Below are positions 54,199 to 63,445 of a DNA stretch of 64,000 nt, piece after piece. The notes below the pieces were generated by a model. It saw only the letters and a program-made list of their open reading frames with translations. It was not told the DNA's origin and searched no databases. Each line of letters opens with the position of its first letter. Position 1 is the stretch's first letter. A program made the position numbers and the translations under genes. Source of the DNA: GCA-020343675 sp964462945 (GTDB lineage Bacteria; Planctomycetota; Phycisphaerae; Sedimentisphaerales; Anaerobacaceae); NCBI GenBank assembly GCA_964462945.1, contig CAYWZW010000015.1:1-64000 (forward strand), written 5' to 3'.

Positions 54199-55590
54199 AT
54201 GAAATCTCTATTGCCTTTCATCACATTAGTGCTTGCGGTTGGGGCGGCAATCTTCGTCGGCCCGGCTGTTTCTCGGGCCGCTTCATCGAGCAAGCCAAAC
54301 ATCATCTTGATCATGGCCGACGATCTCGGCTATGAGACCATCGGCGCGAACGGCGGTACGAGCTACAAGACCCCGGTAATAGACCGGCTGGCGGCAACCG
54401 GCGTTCGCTTCACGCACTGCTACGTGCAGCCGCTCTGCACGCCGACCCGCGTGCAGTTGATGACCGGCCGCTATAACGTAAGGAACTACATCAACTTCGG
54501 GAATATGGACCCGCAAGCGGTCACCTTCGGCAATCTGCTCAAGCAAGCCGGTTACGCGACGTGCATCGCCGGCAAGTGGCAGCTTGGGCGAGACCTTGGC
54601 CTGCCGAAGAATTTCGGCTTCGACGAGTATTGCCTCTGGCAGCATACCCGTCGTCCGCCTCGTTATGCGAACCCCGGCCTCGAAATCAACGGGGTCGAGA
54701 AGAACTACGCCAATGGCGAATACGGGCCTGATCTCGTGAACGACTACGCGCTGGATTTCATCACTCGCAGGAAGGATGGCCCGTTCTTCCTTTACTACCC
54801 AATGATGCTGACGCACGCCCCCTATCAGCCGACGCCCGACAGCCGGGACTGGGACCCGAAGGCGCAGGGCGAGAATGTCAACACGGACGCGAAGCACTTT
54901 GCCGATATGGTCGCCTGCATGGACAAGCTCATTGGCAAACTGGTCGCAAGGCTCGATTCGCTCGGCATCCGCACCAACACGCTGCTTCTCTTTGTCGGCG
55001 ACAACGGCACGGGCCGAGGCACGCGCTCGATGATGGGGGATAGGCTCGTCATCGGCGGCAAGGGCACGACCACCGATGCCGGGATGCATGTGCCGCTGAT
55101 TGCGAGCTGGCCCGGCACGATCGCGGACGGAAGGGCTTGCTCGGACCTCGTGGACAGCACGGACTTCCTGCCAACTCTCCTCCAAGCCGCAGGCGTGGCG
55201 CCGCCGTCCGGCCTGAAATTGGATGGCCGCACGTTTCTCCCGCAACTCCTCGGTGCCGAAGGGCAGCCGCGCGACTGGATCTACTCGTGGTATTCGCCGC
55301 GCCAGTCGGCCGACCTGTCCGTTCGCGAGTTTGCCTTCAATCATCGCTACAAGCTCTACCGCTCCGGCGGGTTCTTCGACCTCAGCAAAGATGTGGAGGA
55401 GAAACAACCGCTGACGGTTGCATCACTCGATGGCGAAGCCGCCGCTGCGGCGAAGCTGCTCCAAGGCGCGTTGGATCAGTTCGCAGATGCCCGTCCCTCG
55501 GAAGTCGACCGCGCCTTTGAGCAGGCGGGCAAAGGCAAAGCGAAAGGCCAAAAGGCGACGGTGAAAACCAGACGAAAGGACAAGAAATGA
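54199..55590 (+). CDS. Sulfatase (arylsulfatase-type)
   Basis: Secreted 463-residue sulfatase; signal peptide MKSLLPFITLVLAVGAAIFV. Signature C80-T-P-T-R followed by VQLMTGRYN, with Cys80 as formylglycine precursor. Metal-binding strand NIILIMADDLGYE at the start and LLLFVGDNGTGRG in the second half are intact, and FFLYYPMMLTHAPYQPTP is the family's conserved middle. The tail is lysine-rich (AGKGKAKGQKATVKTRRKDKK over its last part), perhaps a cell-surface or polyanion-binding tail. Stop and next start overlap (ATGA), so it forms a translational pair with the following sulfatase. Confidence 0.9.
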   Translation: MKSLLPFITLVLAVGAAIFVGPAVSRAASSSKPNIILIMADDLGYETIGANGGTSYKTPVIDRLAATGVRFTHCYVQPLCTPTRVQLMTGRYNVRNYINFGNMDPQAVTFGNLLKQAGYATCIAGKWQLGRDLGLPKNFGFDEYCLWQHTRRPPRYANPGLEINGVEKNYANGEYGPDLVNDYALDFITRRKDGPFFLYYPMMLTHAPYQPTPDSRDWDPKAQGENVNTDAKHFADMVACMDKLIGKLVARLDSLGIRTNTLLLFVGDNGTGRGTRSMMGDRLVIGGKGTTTDAGMHVPLIASWPGTIADGRACSDLVDSTDFLPTLLQAAGVAPPSGLKLDGRTFLPQLLGAEGQPRDWIYSWYSPRQSADLSVREFAFNHRYKLYRSGGFFDLSKDVEEKQPLTVASLDGEAAAAAKLLQGALDQFADARPSEVDRAFEQAGKGKAKGQKATVKTRRKDKK

Positions 55591-57071
55591 AAACGAAATG
55601 CCGGACTCGATGGGTCTTGGGCCTGCTGTTGGTCTTGTTCTGCTCCAACCCTCTGGCCCACGGCGCCGGGAAGCCCAGTATTTTGTTCCTTTTCGCCGAC
55701 GACCAGCGAGCTGACACCATCGCCGCTTTGGGCAATCCGAACATCAAGACCCCGAACATTGACAAGCTGGTGACCTCTGGCTTTGCCTTCCGAACCAACT
55801 ATTGTTTCGGGGGCAATAGCGGCGCCGTGTGCGTGCCCAGCCGGGCGATGCTGATGAGCGGCAAGACGTGGTTCCACGTGGATACCGCGACTCTCAAAGA
55901 TGCCAAACTTCTGCCGGAGCTGCTGCAAGAGAACGGCTACGTGACGTTCGGCACCGGTAAATGGCATAACGGCCAGCCCTCCTGGCTGCGCGCCTTCCAG
56001 CGCGGACAGGCCGTCATGTTCGGCGGCATGTCGGATCACACCAAGGTGCCGGTCAGAGACCTCGGCCCCGATGGCAAACTGACCGAATTGCACACGGGCG
56101 AGAAGTTCTCCAGCGAGTTGTTTGCGGATGCCGCGATCCAGTTTCTCCAAAACCACGATGGCAAGAAGCCCTTCTTTGCCTATGTGGCCTTTACCGCGCC
56201 GCACGATCCCCGGATGCCGCCGCCGGCGTTTCGGGACATGTACTATCGAAATCTGCCCCCCCTGCCCGGGAATTACCTTCCGCAGCTTCCCTTCGACAAT
56301 GGCATGATGAAGGGAGGCCGCGACGAGAACCTGGCGCCCTGGCCGCGGACCGAGGCCGTCATCCGCGACCAACTGGCGGAATACTACGGAGCGATCACGC
56401 ATCTCGACGGCCAGATCGGGCGGATTCTCGAAGCCTTGAAACAAACCGGGCAGGCGGACAACACCGTGATCATCTATGCCGCCGACAATGGACTCGCCTT
56501 GGGCAGCCACGGTCTGTTGGGCAAGCAAAGCGTGTTCGAGCACAGCATGCGTGTCCCGCTGATTTTCGTCGGTCCCGGCATTCCGGAGGGCAAATCTACC
56601 CAGGCATTCAGCTATCTGCTGGATGTTTTCCCCACTCTGTGCGACGTGATCGGGATTCAACGTCCTGCGGACCTGGAAGGCGAAAGCCTGCGACCCCTGT
56701 GGGAGGGAAAGCGAGACCGCGTCCGCGATTCAGTGTTCCTGCCGTACATCGACATCCAGCGCGCGGTGCGGGATGAGCGATGGAAACTGATCTGTTACCC
56801 GAAGATCGGCCACATGCAGTTGTTCGACCTGCAAACCGATCCGGACGAGAAGACCAATTTGATCGACCGCGCGGAATATGCGGAGCACGTCCAGCGGCTG
56901 CTCAAGCGGATGGGCCAGTGGCAGGCCAAGGTTGGCGACACGCTGCAATTGCCCACCGAGAACAAGCCGCCCGAAGCGGTTGATCTGACCGGGCGAAAAC
57001 GCGTTCCGGACCAATGGCAACCGGAGTGGATTGTGAAGAAGTATTTCGATGTGTCTCCGTCTGCACGCTGA
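55587..57071 (+). CDS. Sulfatase (choline-sulfatase/iduronate-sulfatase-like)
   Basis: Secreted 494-residue sulfatase starting at an ATG that overlaps the previous stop. The signal peptide ends near LAHGAGKPS. Metal-binding start SILFLFADDQRADT; active-site signature C82-V-P-S-R in GAVCVPSRAMLMSG; FFAYVAFTAPHDPRMPP; VIIYAADNGLALGSHGLLGKQSVFEHSMRVPLIF carries the second metal site. The end is the usual LFDLQTDPDEKTNL. It is clearly different from its neighbour at 54199, so the two probably take different sulfate positions on one glycan. Confidence 0.9.
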   Translation: MKTKCRTRWVLGLLLVLFCSNPLAHGAGKPSILFLFADDQRADTIAALGNPNIKTPNIDKLVTSGFAFRTNYCFGGNSGAVCVPSRAMLMSGKTWFHVDTATLKDAKLLPELLQENGYVTFGTGKWHNGQPSWLRAFQRGQAVMFGGMSDHTKVPVRDLGPDGKLTELHTGEKFSSELFADAAIQFLQNHDGKKPFFAYVAFTAPHDPRMPPPAFRDMYYRNLPPLPGNYLPQLPFDNGMMKGGRDENLAPWPRTEAVIRDQLAEYYGAITHLDGQIGRILEALKQTGQADNTVIIYAADNGLALGSHGLLGKQSVFEHSMRVPLIFVGPGIPEGKSTQAFSYLLDVFPTLCDVIGIQRPADLEGESLRPLWEGKRDRVRDSVFLPYIDIQRAVRDERWKLICYPKIGHMQLFDLQTDPDEKTNLIDRAEYAEHVQRLLKRMGQWQAKVGDTLQLPTENKPPEAVDLTGRKRVPDQWQPEWIVKKYFDVSPSAR

Positions 57072-57167
57072 GGAGGCCCCTCCGGGTCAGGAGGGCGCTG
57101 CACCGACAGCTCCAGCGCAAAAGGCCCGCAGGCAAAGGAAGGGCGCCCAAAAATAAGGAAAGATCAA

Positions 57168-58049
57168 ATGAACAAGCCGACATCAGTAACCGCACGACGA
57201 ACCATGAAACCAGGCGCTGTTTTGATCCATCTCACCGGCTGGCTGCTCGTGCTCACCTGCTTCACTGGGCGGCTGGCCGCAGCCCCGCTCCGCATCTACA
57301 TCGTCACCGATCTGGAGGGAGCGAGCGGTGTGTACCAGTTCGCGCAGACGCGCGAGCCGGGCAATTCGCTGGGCGAGAAAGCGAAAGAGTACTTGATGGG
57401 CGACATTGCGGCCGTAGTCCGCGGGTTGCGGGCCGGCGGTGCGACCGACATCGTGGTGCTTGATGGGCACGGGTCGCAGGCGTTTGTCCCGCACCTGATG
57501 GAGCCCGGCGCCAAGTACATCACCGGCAAACCACGTCCGGGTCCGCTCACGGGCCTTGATGAGTCGTTCGCCGGTCTGGTCCAACTGGGCGCCCATGCCA
57601 TGATGGGCACGCCCGACGGCGTGCTGGCCCATACGCAGTCGTCGCGAACGGAAAACCGATACTGGTACAACGGGGTCGAGTCCGGTGAGCTGGCCCAGTG
57701 TGCGGCCATCGCCGGGCACTACGGCGTCCCGACCATCATGGTGACGGGCGATGAGGCGACCTGCCGGGAGGCCGCGAAATTCTTTGGGTCCAATTGCGTT
57801 ACGGTGGCCGTCAAGCGGGGCATCACGCGCGAAGCAGCGGCGCTGTATCCGTTCGACGAAACTCGCCAAGCCCTCTACGAGGGCGCCCGGCGCGCAGTGG
57901 CTGCCATCCCGCAATGTCAGCCCTACAAACTCTCCCTTCCCATCCAGGCCAAGAAGGAGTACCTGGTCTTTGACAGTCCCTCCGGGCCGGGTCGCCGGAC
58001 CAGCAAGGAGGGCACCGTCGAAGATGTCTTGAAGCTGCTGGATTTCTGA
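57168..58049 (+). CDS. M55 family D-aminopeptidase (DppA-like), with signal peptide
   Basis: Zinc D-aminopeptidase fold, 293 residues; ATG at 57168 behind AAGGAAAG. Family motifs: IYIVTDLEGASGVYQF, where the Asp/Glu bind metal; VVLDGHGSQ; LGAHAMMGTP; and MVTGDEATCREA. The best-known member, Bacillus DppA, is a cytoplasmic decamer that releases D-alanine from peptides. Here a hydrophobic stretch (HLTGWLLVLTCFTGRLAAAP) directly before the domain indicates export. It lies between the sulfatase pair and a ceramidase-like gene and does not share an obvious substrate with them. Confidence 0.85.
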   Translation: MNKPTSVTARRTMKPGAVLIHLTGWLLVLTCFTGRLAAAPLRIYIVTDLEGASGVYQFAQTREPGNSLGEKAKEYLMGDIAAVVRGLRAGGATDIVVLDGHGSQAFVPHLMEPGAKYITGKPRPGPLTGLDESFAGLVQLGAHAMMGTPDGVLAHTQSSRTENRYWYNGVESGELAQCAAIAGHYGVPTIMVTGDEATCREAAKFFGSNCVTVAVKRGITREAAALYPFDETRQALYEGARRAVAAIPQCQPYKLSLPIQAKKEYLVFDSPSGPGRRTSKEGTVEDVLKLLDF

Positions 58050-58077
58050 GGCGATGCGGAGAGAGAAAGGTTGTTCA

Positions 58078-59502
58078 ATGAGCCAAAGTCAATTGCTGCA
58101 AATCAGTTCTCGACCAGTCAGCCGTCCTCTTGATGCAGGTCTGCGCCGCCCAGGCGCTGCATTGCTCGTCGCCTGCGCCCTTGTCTCCATCGCCGCGACG
58201 CTGCGGGCCGAGGGTTTGCGCCTGGCCGTGTTCGATGTGGATGCCACCCCGCCTATGGGCAGCATGATGGCCTATGACCCGGTCAAGGCGCAGGGTGAAA
58301 TCGGCTTGCGCGGTCGCGGCGTGATTGTGCTGGGTGCCGGCGAGCCTATCGTCTTGTGTGCGCTCGACTGGATTGGCATCAGCAACGAGGGTCACGACGT
58401 GTTCCGGCAAACGCTGGCGGATGCCGCGGGAACGACGCGGCAGCGCGTGGCGGTCCATACGGTGCACCAGCATGACGCACCGGAGTGTGACTTTGCGACC
58501 GAAAGACTGCTCCGCGAGCGGGGCCTGCCAGTGGGCCGCTACGAGGGCTCGTTCGCCCACGTGGTGTTGGAGCGACTCACGGCAGCGGTTCGCGCATCGC
58601 TAAGCGAGAGCAAGCCCGTCACTCACCTTGGCCTCGGGCAGGCCCAAGTCCGGGAGGTGGCCTCCAATCGGCGCATCCTCGGGCCGGATGGCAAAGTGCG
58701 CGCCACGCGCTGGACTGCGACCCCGGACCCCGCCCTCCGCGCTGAACCGGAAGGCACCATTGACCCCATCGTCTCGCTCATCAGCTTCTGGAACGGCGAC
58801 CAGCCGCTCGCCGTGCTCAGTTACTACGCTTGTCATCCGCAGAGTTACTATCGCACCGGTATCGCGAACCCGGATTTCCCCGGCATCGCCCGTTTTCTCC
58901 GGCAGCAGCAGGTTCCCGACGCGTTGCACGTGCATTTCAACGGTGCCGGCGGCAACGTGGGCGCCGGCAAATACAACGATGGCTCACACGCAACGCGTTG
59001 GGTGCTGGCCCAGCGCCTTGCTGACGGAATGAAACGCGCGTGGGAGACGACGGAGAAGTTCGCGCTCACCGTGAAGGATATCGGCTGGGAGGTCGTACCC
59101 GTTGCGCTGCCTCCCGCGGCTCATCTTAAGGAATCGGAGCTCGAAGCCGCCCTGCGCGGGTCGGACAAAAGCCTCCAGTCCGGTGCGGCGGCGCAACTTG
59201 TCTGGTTGCAGCGCTGCCAGGCAGGACATCGAACGGAGCTGTCCTGCCTCCGCCTCGGTCCGGCCCGTGTGCTCCATACGCCGGGCGAACTGTTCGTCGA
59301 GTATCAACTCGCCGCCAAACAGATGCGTCACGACCTGTTCATTGCGATGGCTGCCTATGGCGACTACGGTCCCGGCTACATCGGCACGGCCCCGGCCTAT
59401 GAGCAGGGCGGTTATGAAACCGGCCCGCACGCCTCCAGTCTGGCCCCCGGCGTCGAGGCTGTCCTCCTGGACAGCCTGCGAAAACTGCTCCGCGGCGATT
59501 GA
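58078..59502 (+). CDS. Neutral/alkaline non-lysosomal ceramidase-like protein
   Basis: Secreted, 474 residues from the ATG at 58078 (behind GAGAGAAAGG); signal segment ALLVACALVSIAATLRAEG. It matches the N-terminal domain of neutral ceramidases as found in many planctomycetes: LRLAVFDVDATPPMG at the start, VHTVHQHDAPE as zinc-binding histidines, LAVLSYYACHPQSYYR as a further His, and FNGAGGNVGAGKYNDG. It lacks the separate C-terminal domain of full ceramidases, so amidase activity on a different substrate is possible. Confidence 0.8.
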   Translation: MSQSQLLQISSRPVSRPLDAGLRRPGAALLVACALVSIAATLRAEGLRLAVFDVDATPPMGSMMAYDPVKAQGEIGLRGRGVIVLGAGEPIVLCALDWIGISNEGHDVFRQTLADAAGTTRQRVAVHTVHQHDAPECDFATERLLRERGLPVGRYEGSFAHVVLERLTAAVRASLSESKPVTHLGLGQAQVREVASNRRILGPDGKVRATRWTATPDPALRAEPEGTIDPIVSLISFWNGDQPLAVLSYYACHPQSYYRTGIANPDFPGIARFLRQQQVPDALHVHFNGAGGNVGAGKYNDGSHATRWVLAQRLADGMKRAWETTEKFALTVKDIGWEVVPVALPPAAHLKESELEAALRGSDKSLQSGAAAQLVWLQRCQAGHRTELSCLRLGPARVLHTPGELFVEYQLAAKQMRHDLFIAMAAYGDYGPGYIGTAPAYEQGGYETGPHASSLAPGVEAVLLDSLRKLLRGD

Positions 59503-59535
59503 ATCGTTCTTGGCAAAGGGCGGAGTAAAATCGCA

Positions 59536-59558
59536 GCCCCGGCACATTAAGCCGGGGC
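59536..59558. terminator. Hairpin between convergent genes, possible terminator
   Basis: GCCCCGGC (59536-59543) and GCCGGGGC (59551-59558) form a perfect eight-base stem with a seven-base loop, 34 bases after the ceramidase-like stop. There is no T-tract, so a Rho-independent role is uncertain. Confidence 0.45.
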
Positions 59559-59707
59559 CGTGCGGTTGTGGTCGGGTTGTAAGAGGCGACTCACAAGAAG
59601 GGGGCCATTCCGACAAACCGAGTTGCGGCTGTCCCGGGTCAGGGGGGATCGTTTTTCCTCGGCCGTGTGCCCAACAAAATGCCGCGGTGGATAAGGCGGC
59701 AAGTCGC

Positions 59708-60742
59708 TCAGAGGTCTTGGTCGATCGTCGCCACTGCCGCCAACGTTGCTTGCACGGTCATGGCCGCGTTCTCAATGTCGCACGTTTCCGGGATGTCTCC
59801 CTCGGCGTGGTAGTTTGGGTCGCCATAAGGTAGAGATCCGATATTGATAACCGCGGCGGGGTAGCCGGCCAGAACAAATGACCCATCGTCGTCGCCGGGT
59901 CGTGGCCTCTCTGCAGTTCGCTGTTCCAGGCCGATGGAATATCGAGCGTTCACCTCGCCCATCAGCTCGGCGAGATGTTTACCCTCGGGCTTTGTATACG
60001 CAGTTACGTTGGTCTTCTTTCCTGCGGCCGTCTCCTCTGCCGTCTTTGCTCCAATGCCATCCATGTTGAAGACCGCAATAATATTGTCTCCACGCGATTT
60101 CGCTTTTTGCGCTGCGGTCTTGCTCGTCCACGGTGTGTGTTCCTCATTGCAGAAGAGGAACCGGATAGTGCTCTCGGGTGTGTACTCCGCGAGGACGCGT
60201 GCCATCTCCAATACACCGGCGGTTCCAATGGCGTTGTCGTTGGCCCCTGGGGAGTCGATCCAGCTTTGCGAGTCCTTGTGAGCGAGCACTACGATGATCT
60301 TGTCAGGATGCGAGCGGCCTTTTTTTTCGGTGTAGAGATTGTATGCCGTGTACCAGGGATCTTCGGGTTTGGGAGGGGAGTATTGAGCGTGCTTTGGTTT
60401 GCTTGTATCCCGACGAAATGCCTGTACCCGAACGCCCTCTCGCTCAACGCGATATCCCCACGCCTCCAATTGGCCGGCAAGGTAGTCGTCGGCCTCGTAG
60501 AGTGTGTTCTTCTCATGACCAGGCAACGTCAGGTTCAACTTCCGATAGGGCAAAGGATCCTTTGAGAGATAAAAGAGGTGCTTCGATATTCGCTCGGGGT
60601 CAACAGCGCTGATAAGGCGGCGTATGTTTGCATCCACCTTATTACCGTCGTTGCCTCCTTCCTGCCGGGCTTGGACCGTATCGAGAGGGCCCGCGGAGAA
60701 AAGGAACAGAAGTCCAATCGCATAAATACCCGTACGTCTCAT
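59708..60742 (-). CDS. M28 family zinc aminopeptidase, secreted
   Basis: Exported peptidase of 344 residues, the only complete minus-strand gene in the window. I use the ATG at 60742, directly behind GGGAGGA, giving signal peptide MRRTGIYAIGLLFLFSAGPL. Co-catalytic zinc ligands are in VVLAHKDSQ, SPGANDNAIGTAG, FLFCNEEHTPW, FNMDGIG and PNYHAEGD, all as expected for M28. Position 2 of the first motif has Lys (AHKDS) instead of the usual Tyr or Leu. The gene is convergent with the ceramidase-like gene and divergent from the fucosidase gene. Confidence 0.88.
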   Translation of the reverse strand: MRRTGIYAIGLLFLFSAGPLDTVQARQEGGNDGNKVDANIRRLISAVDPERISKHLFYLSKDPLPYRKLNLTLPGHEKNTLYEADDYLAGQLEAWGYRVEREGVRVQAFRRDTSKPKHAQYSPPKPEDPWYTAYNLYTEKKGRSHPDKIIVVLAHKDSQSWIDSPGANDNAIGTAGVLEMARVLAEYTPESTIRFLFCNEEHTPWTSKTAAQKAKSRGDNIIAVFNMDGIGAKTAEETAAGKKTNVTAYTKPEGKHLAELMGEVNARYSIGLEQRTAERPRPGDDDGSFVLAGYPAAVINIGSLPYGDPNYHAEGDIPETCDIENAAMTVQATLAAVATIDQDL

Positions 60743-60810
60743 GTATCCTCCCGCATATTGAGCCATCCTTTCACAGCAGCACGGCAGTCAGGCATGACTT
60801 GCCATCAGGC

Positions 60811-60839
60811 ATCATACCATCAATCTCAAGCTCCTGCAA
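60811..60839 (-). promoter_or_regulatory. Candidate promoter for the M28 peptidase gene
   Basis: On the minus strand TTGCAG (60839-60834) and TATGAT (60816-60811) are 17 bases apart and lie about 70 bases before the start codon. Confidence 0.45.
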
Positions 60840-61045
60840 TTAAAACGAAAGCACTGTTGGTCACCCAGGGCTGCCGTTCCAGGTCTCTTCACCAAACCGC
60901 CTCCCGGCAGTCGCGGGTCGGGGTGGGGTGCACGCAGCAGTCCTTATCACAGTTCCTGTTGTTTTCAGACTTTGGGTTCTGGGAACGGGGGCCGCTTTGT
61001 CTCCTGCTGAACTCACAATTTTGGCAGACAGTCTCCTCCCTTGCC

Positions 61046-61074
61046 TTGACACCGGCCGTTGTGCGGTCTATACT
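61046..61074 (+). promoter_or_regulatory. Promoter for the GH29 alpha-L-fucosidase gene
   Basis: Consensus TTGACA at 61046 and TATACT at 61069 with a 17-base spacer, 65 bases before the ATG. It is the best promoter match in the window apart from that of tRNA-Phe. The rest of the 400-base divergent region (60743-61138) shows no gene. Confidence 0.7.
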
Positions 61075-61138
61075 CTCGTTTCGGGCCGCTGCTTGGGCGG
61101 CGAATCTCCGACCCGATTCTTCCTGGAGATCATCTATC

Positions 61139-62830
61139 ATGAAACTTGTTCCGCACATACATGGTCTGACACATATCGCCGCACTGCTAACTTTGTCGAT
61201 CCCGATTGTGTGGGTACCTTGCGCTGGCGAGGCGCAGCCTGCTGGCGACGCCAGGCCAAAATCGCTGGCCGACCTGGGGGAGACGCCGACACCCGGCGTG
61301 GATATCCCTGCCGATCTTGGAGCCCAAGCCGTCGAGAGAGCCACCGCCGGTGGCCTCCCCGTGGAAAGTCGGGGCAACTGGGGCATGAGCCCTCATGCGA
61401 CGCCCGAACAGGTCAGGGCCGCGATGGAGATGGCCAAGGTTCCGAACGTACCCGGACCGGTCGAGGCAACCTGGCAATCCGTACACGACAACTACAGGAT
61501 TCCGGACTGGATGGTGAACGGCAAGTTGGGCATCTTCATTCACTTCGGATTGTATTCAATCCCCGCTCACGGCAGCGAATGGTACCAGAAGCACATGTAC
61601 GGCGACTCTGCCATTCGCAATTGGCACATCCAGAATTTTGGGCCGCTCGATCAGTTCGGCTACAAGGATTTTATCCCGAAATTTACACTGCCCAATTTCG
61701 ATCCGAACCGGTGGGCCGAGGTTTTTAGGCAGAGCGGTGCAACCTGGGTGATGCCCACAGCCGAGCACCACGACGGCTACTGCCTCTGGGACAGCAAGGT
61801 CAACCCCTTCAACAGCGTCAGGACCGGCCCACACCGCGATTTCATCGGTGAGCTGGGCAAGGCTGTGCGTGACCATGGGATGAAATTCGGTGTCACCAAC
61901 CACGCGATCGAGCATTATGACTTCATCGAAACCCGCAATATCCCCACCGACATGAAAACCGATCTGGACACGCCGGGCTACGAGGATTTCTATTGGACGA
62001 ACCACAGCGACGAGCGGTTAACGCAGTTCATGGCCCAGTGGATCGCCAAGAACATCGAGCTGATCGACCAGTACCAGCCCGACCTGATCTGGTACGACAA
62101 CGGCTTGAACCACCGCGTCTTCGACCCGCTCAAGCTGAAGGTCGCTTCCTATTACTTCAACAGGGCCCGCCAGTGGGATAAACAGGTCACGTTTACCGGC
62201 AAGGGGACCTGCTTCATCGCTGGCGGCGTTCAGGACTTCGAGGGGATGGGCCGGGTCGCCCGAGAGCGGACGGACTTCACCTGGATGGTGCACAACTCCC
62301 TCGCCGGGAGCTGGGGCTATGTCGAGGGCAAGACGCGGGCCGGCAGTCCCCGCACGATGCTCGAATGGCTGGTCGAGGTGGTCAGCAAAAACGGCATTCT
62401 GGCGCTGAACGTCGCGCCCAAGGGCGACGGCTCCATTCCGGAGGATCAGCAGGAGTGCCTTCGTGCGATCGGCGGATGGTTAAAGGTCAATGGCGAGGCG
62501 ATCTACGGGACACGGGCCTGGGTCAAGTCCGGCGAGGGTGCCCTGCGTCTTGGACGCGGCGAGCGTTATTCGGCCAAGGAGATGCGATTCACGACCAAGG
62601 ATGGAGTGCTCTACGCGATCATGATGGCCTGGCCCGAAGGATGTCAGGCGGTCGTGACTTCGCTGCCGGTCGATGCGCCCACCGGCAAGCCGACAGCGGT
62701 CAGCCTGTTGGGCAGCGAAACCAAGCTGGACTTCAGCCAGGACGCCGAAGGCCTCAATATCCAGCTAAGGCGACAAGACCCCGGCAACGGCCCTTACGCC
62801 TTCCGCCTCGCGGGGCTGCAAATGCCGTAG
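61139..62830 (+). CDS. GH29 alpha-L-fucosidase
   Basis: Secreted retaining alpha-L-fucosidase, 563 residues, start at 61139 behind GGAG; signal segment LTHIAALLTLSIPIVWVPCAGEAQ. After a low-complexity linker the GH29 barrel starts: GKLGIFIHFGLYSIPAHGSEWY, TWVMPTAEHHDGYCLWDS (His pair binding fucose) and PDLIWYDNG, whose Asp is the expected nucleophile. LLEWLVEVVSKNG-like sequence and LALNVAPKGDGSIP close the barrel, and a C-terminal beta domain follows. All family hallmarks are present, unlike the short relative at 7398. It has its own promoter and is the last protein gene inside the tRNA repeats. Confidence 0.92.
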   Translation: MKLVPHIHGLTHIAALLTLSIPIVWVPCAGEAQPAGDARPKSLADLGETPTPGVDIPADLGAQAVERATAGGLPVESRGNWGMSPHATPEQVRAAMEMAKVPNVPGPVEATWQSVHDNYRIPDWMVNGKLGIFIHFGLYSIPAHGSEWYQKHMYGDSAIRNWHIQNFGPLDQFGYKDFIPKFTLPNFDPNRWAEVFRQSGATWVMPTAEHHDGYCLWDSKVNPFNSVRTGPHRDFIGELGKAVRDHGMKFGVTNHAIEHYDFIETRNIPTDMKTDLDTPGYEDFYWTNHSDERLTQFMAQWIAKNIELIDQYQPDLIWYDNGLNHRVFDPLKLKVASYYFNRARQWDKQVTFTGKGTCFIAGGVQDFEGMGRVARERTDFTWMVHNSLAGSWGYVEGKTRAGSPRTMLEWLVEVVSKNGILALNVAPKGDGSIPEDQQECLRAIGGWLKVNGEAIYGTRAWVKSGEGALRLGRGERYSAKEMRFTTKDGVLYAIMMAWPEGCQAVVTSLPVDAPTGKPTAVSLLGSETKLDFSQDAEGLNIQLRRQDPGNGPYAFRLAGLQMP

Positions 62831-63260
62831 CACACAGAGACTCGTCCGACGGACTTGAATCTGCCGCGTGAAAATGCCGGAGAAGCAGGCCTGTCGCAAT
62901 GCGGTCGTTTTCAAAATCACAGGCCTGAAACGTCCAAGGAAAAGGTCGCTATGTGTTGGCGAAGCGTTCCAAGAACATGATGAGACCCTACAGCGAAGTG
63001 AAGCAACTGTCCCATCCGGACTGCGACACATTCCAGCCGAATCAGGGCGACCTTTCCTGATGCCGCGTCTTCTGGGCGTGGTGGACTACTGCGGAGCACG
63101 GAACGAGAGTGTGACCCCTGGCTATAGTGGATAGATCAACCCAAGCTGAGGGCGCAACAACGACCTTCGGTTGCGCTTTGGCTGGCTACGGTCAGCGTCA
63201 TAAGCCTTTGATTGACAAGTATAAGTCATTTATTGATAAATAGTTACAAATTGCGACTTC
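62831..63260. other. Intergenic stretch at the right end of the candidate island
   Basis: No gene I can support. A hairpin, GCGCAAC/GTTGCGC (63152-63158 with 63170-63176) followed by TTT, could be a weak terminator. Short open frames here lack ribosome binding sites and recognisable motifs. Confidence 0.5.
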
Positions 63261-63311
63261 GGACTGAGAATTCGTGTGTCGGCGGTTCAAATCCGCCCCT
63301 GCCCATTTCTG
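63261..63311 (+). pseudogene. tRNA-Phe 3' fragment
   Basis: Copies the region from the anticodon arm to the acceptor 3' strand of tRNA-Phe (corresponds to 21267-21317). The first 12 bases have two changes (TGAGAATTCG for TGAAAATCCG) and everything 5' of the anticodon stem is absent, so it cannot make a tRNA. Confidence 0.85.
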
Positions 63312-63315
63312 TAAC
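63273..63315 (+). repeat. 43-bp direct repeat of the tRNA-Phe 3' end (candidate attR)
   Basis: Perfect match to 21279-21321, in the same orientation, 41,994 bases away. Ends just past the acceptor 3' strand. A terminator-like stretch (GACGGCC then TTTT) follows, as after the intact tRNA. Confidence 0.8.
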
Positions 63316-63445
63316 GTTTTGGCGGCCAAACATAATTGCTTGACGGCCTTTTCCCTTAGCACCTCAAAAACACCCATTTTCGGCAAGGGGGTCGAATTGC
63401 AGTGTTTCTTCATGTGTTCCCCACCATTAGGAATCTCATGAGTGC

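Noticed and set aside
62868..63134. 88-residue plus-strand frame after the fucosidase
   Set aside because: No ribosome binding site, signal or family motif; it lies in the decayed right border.
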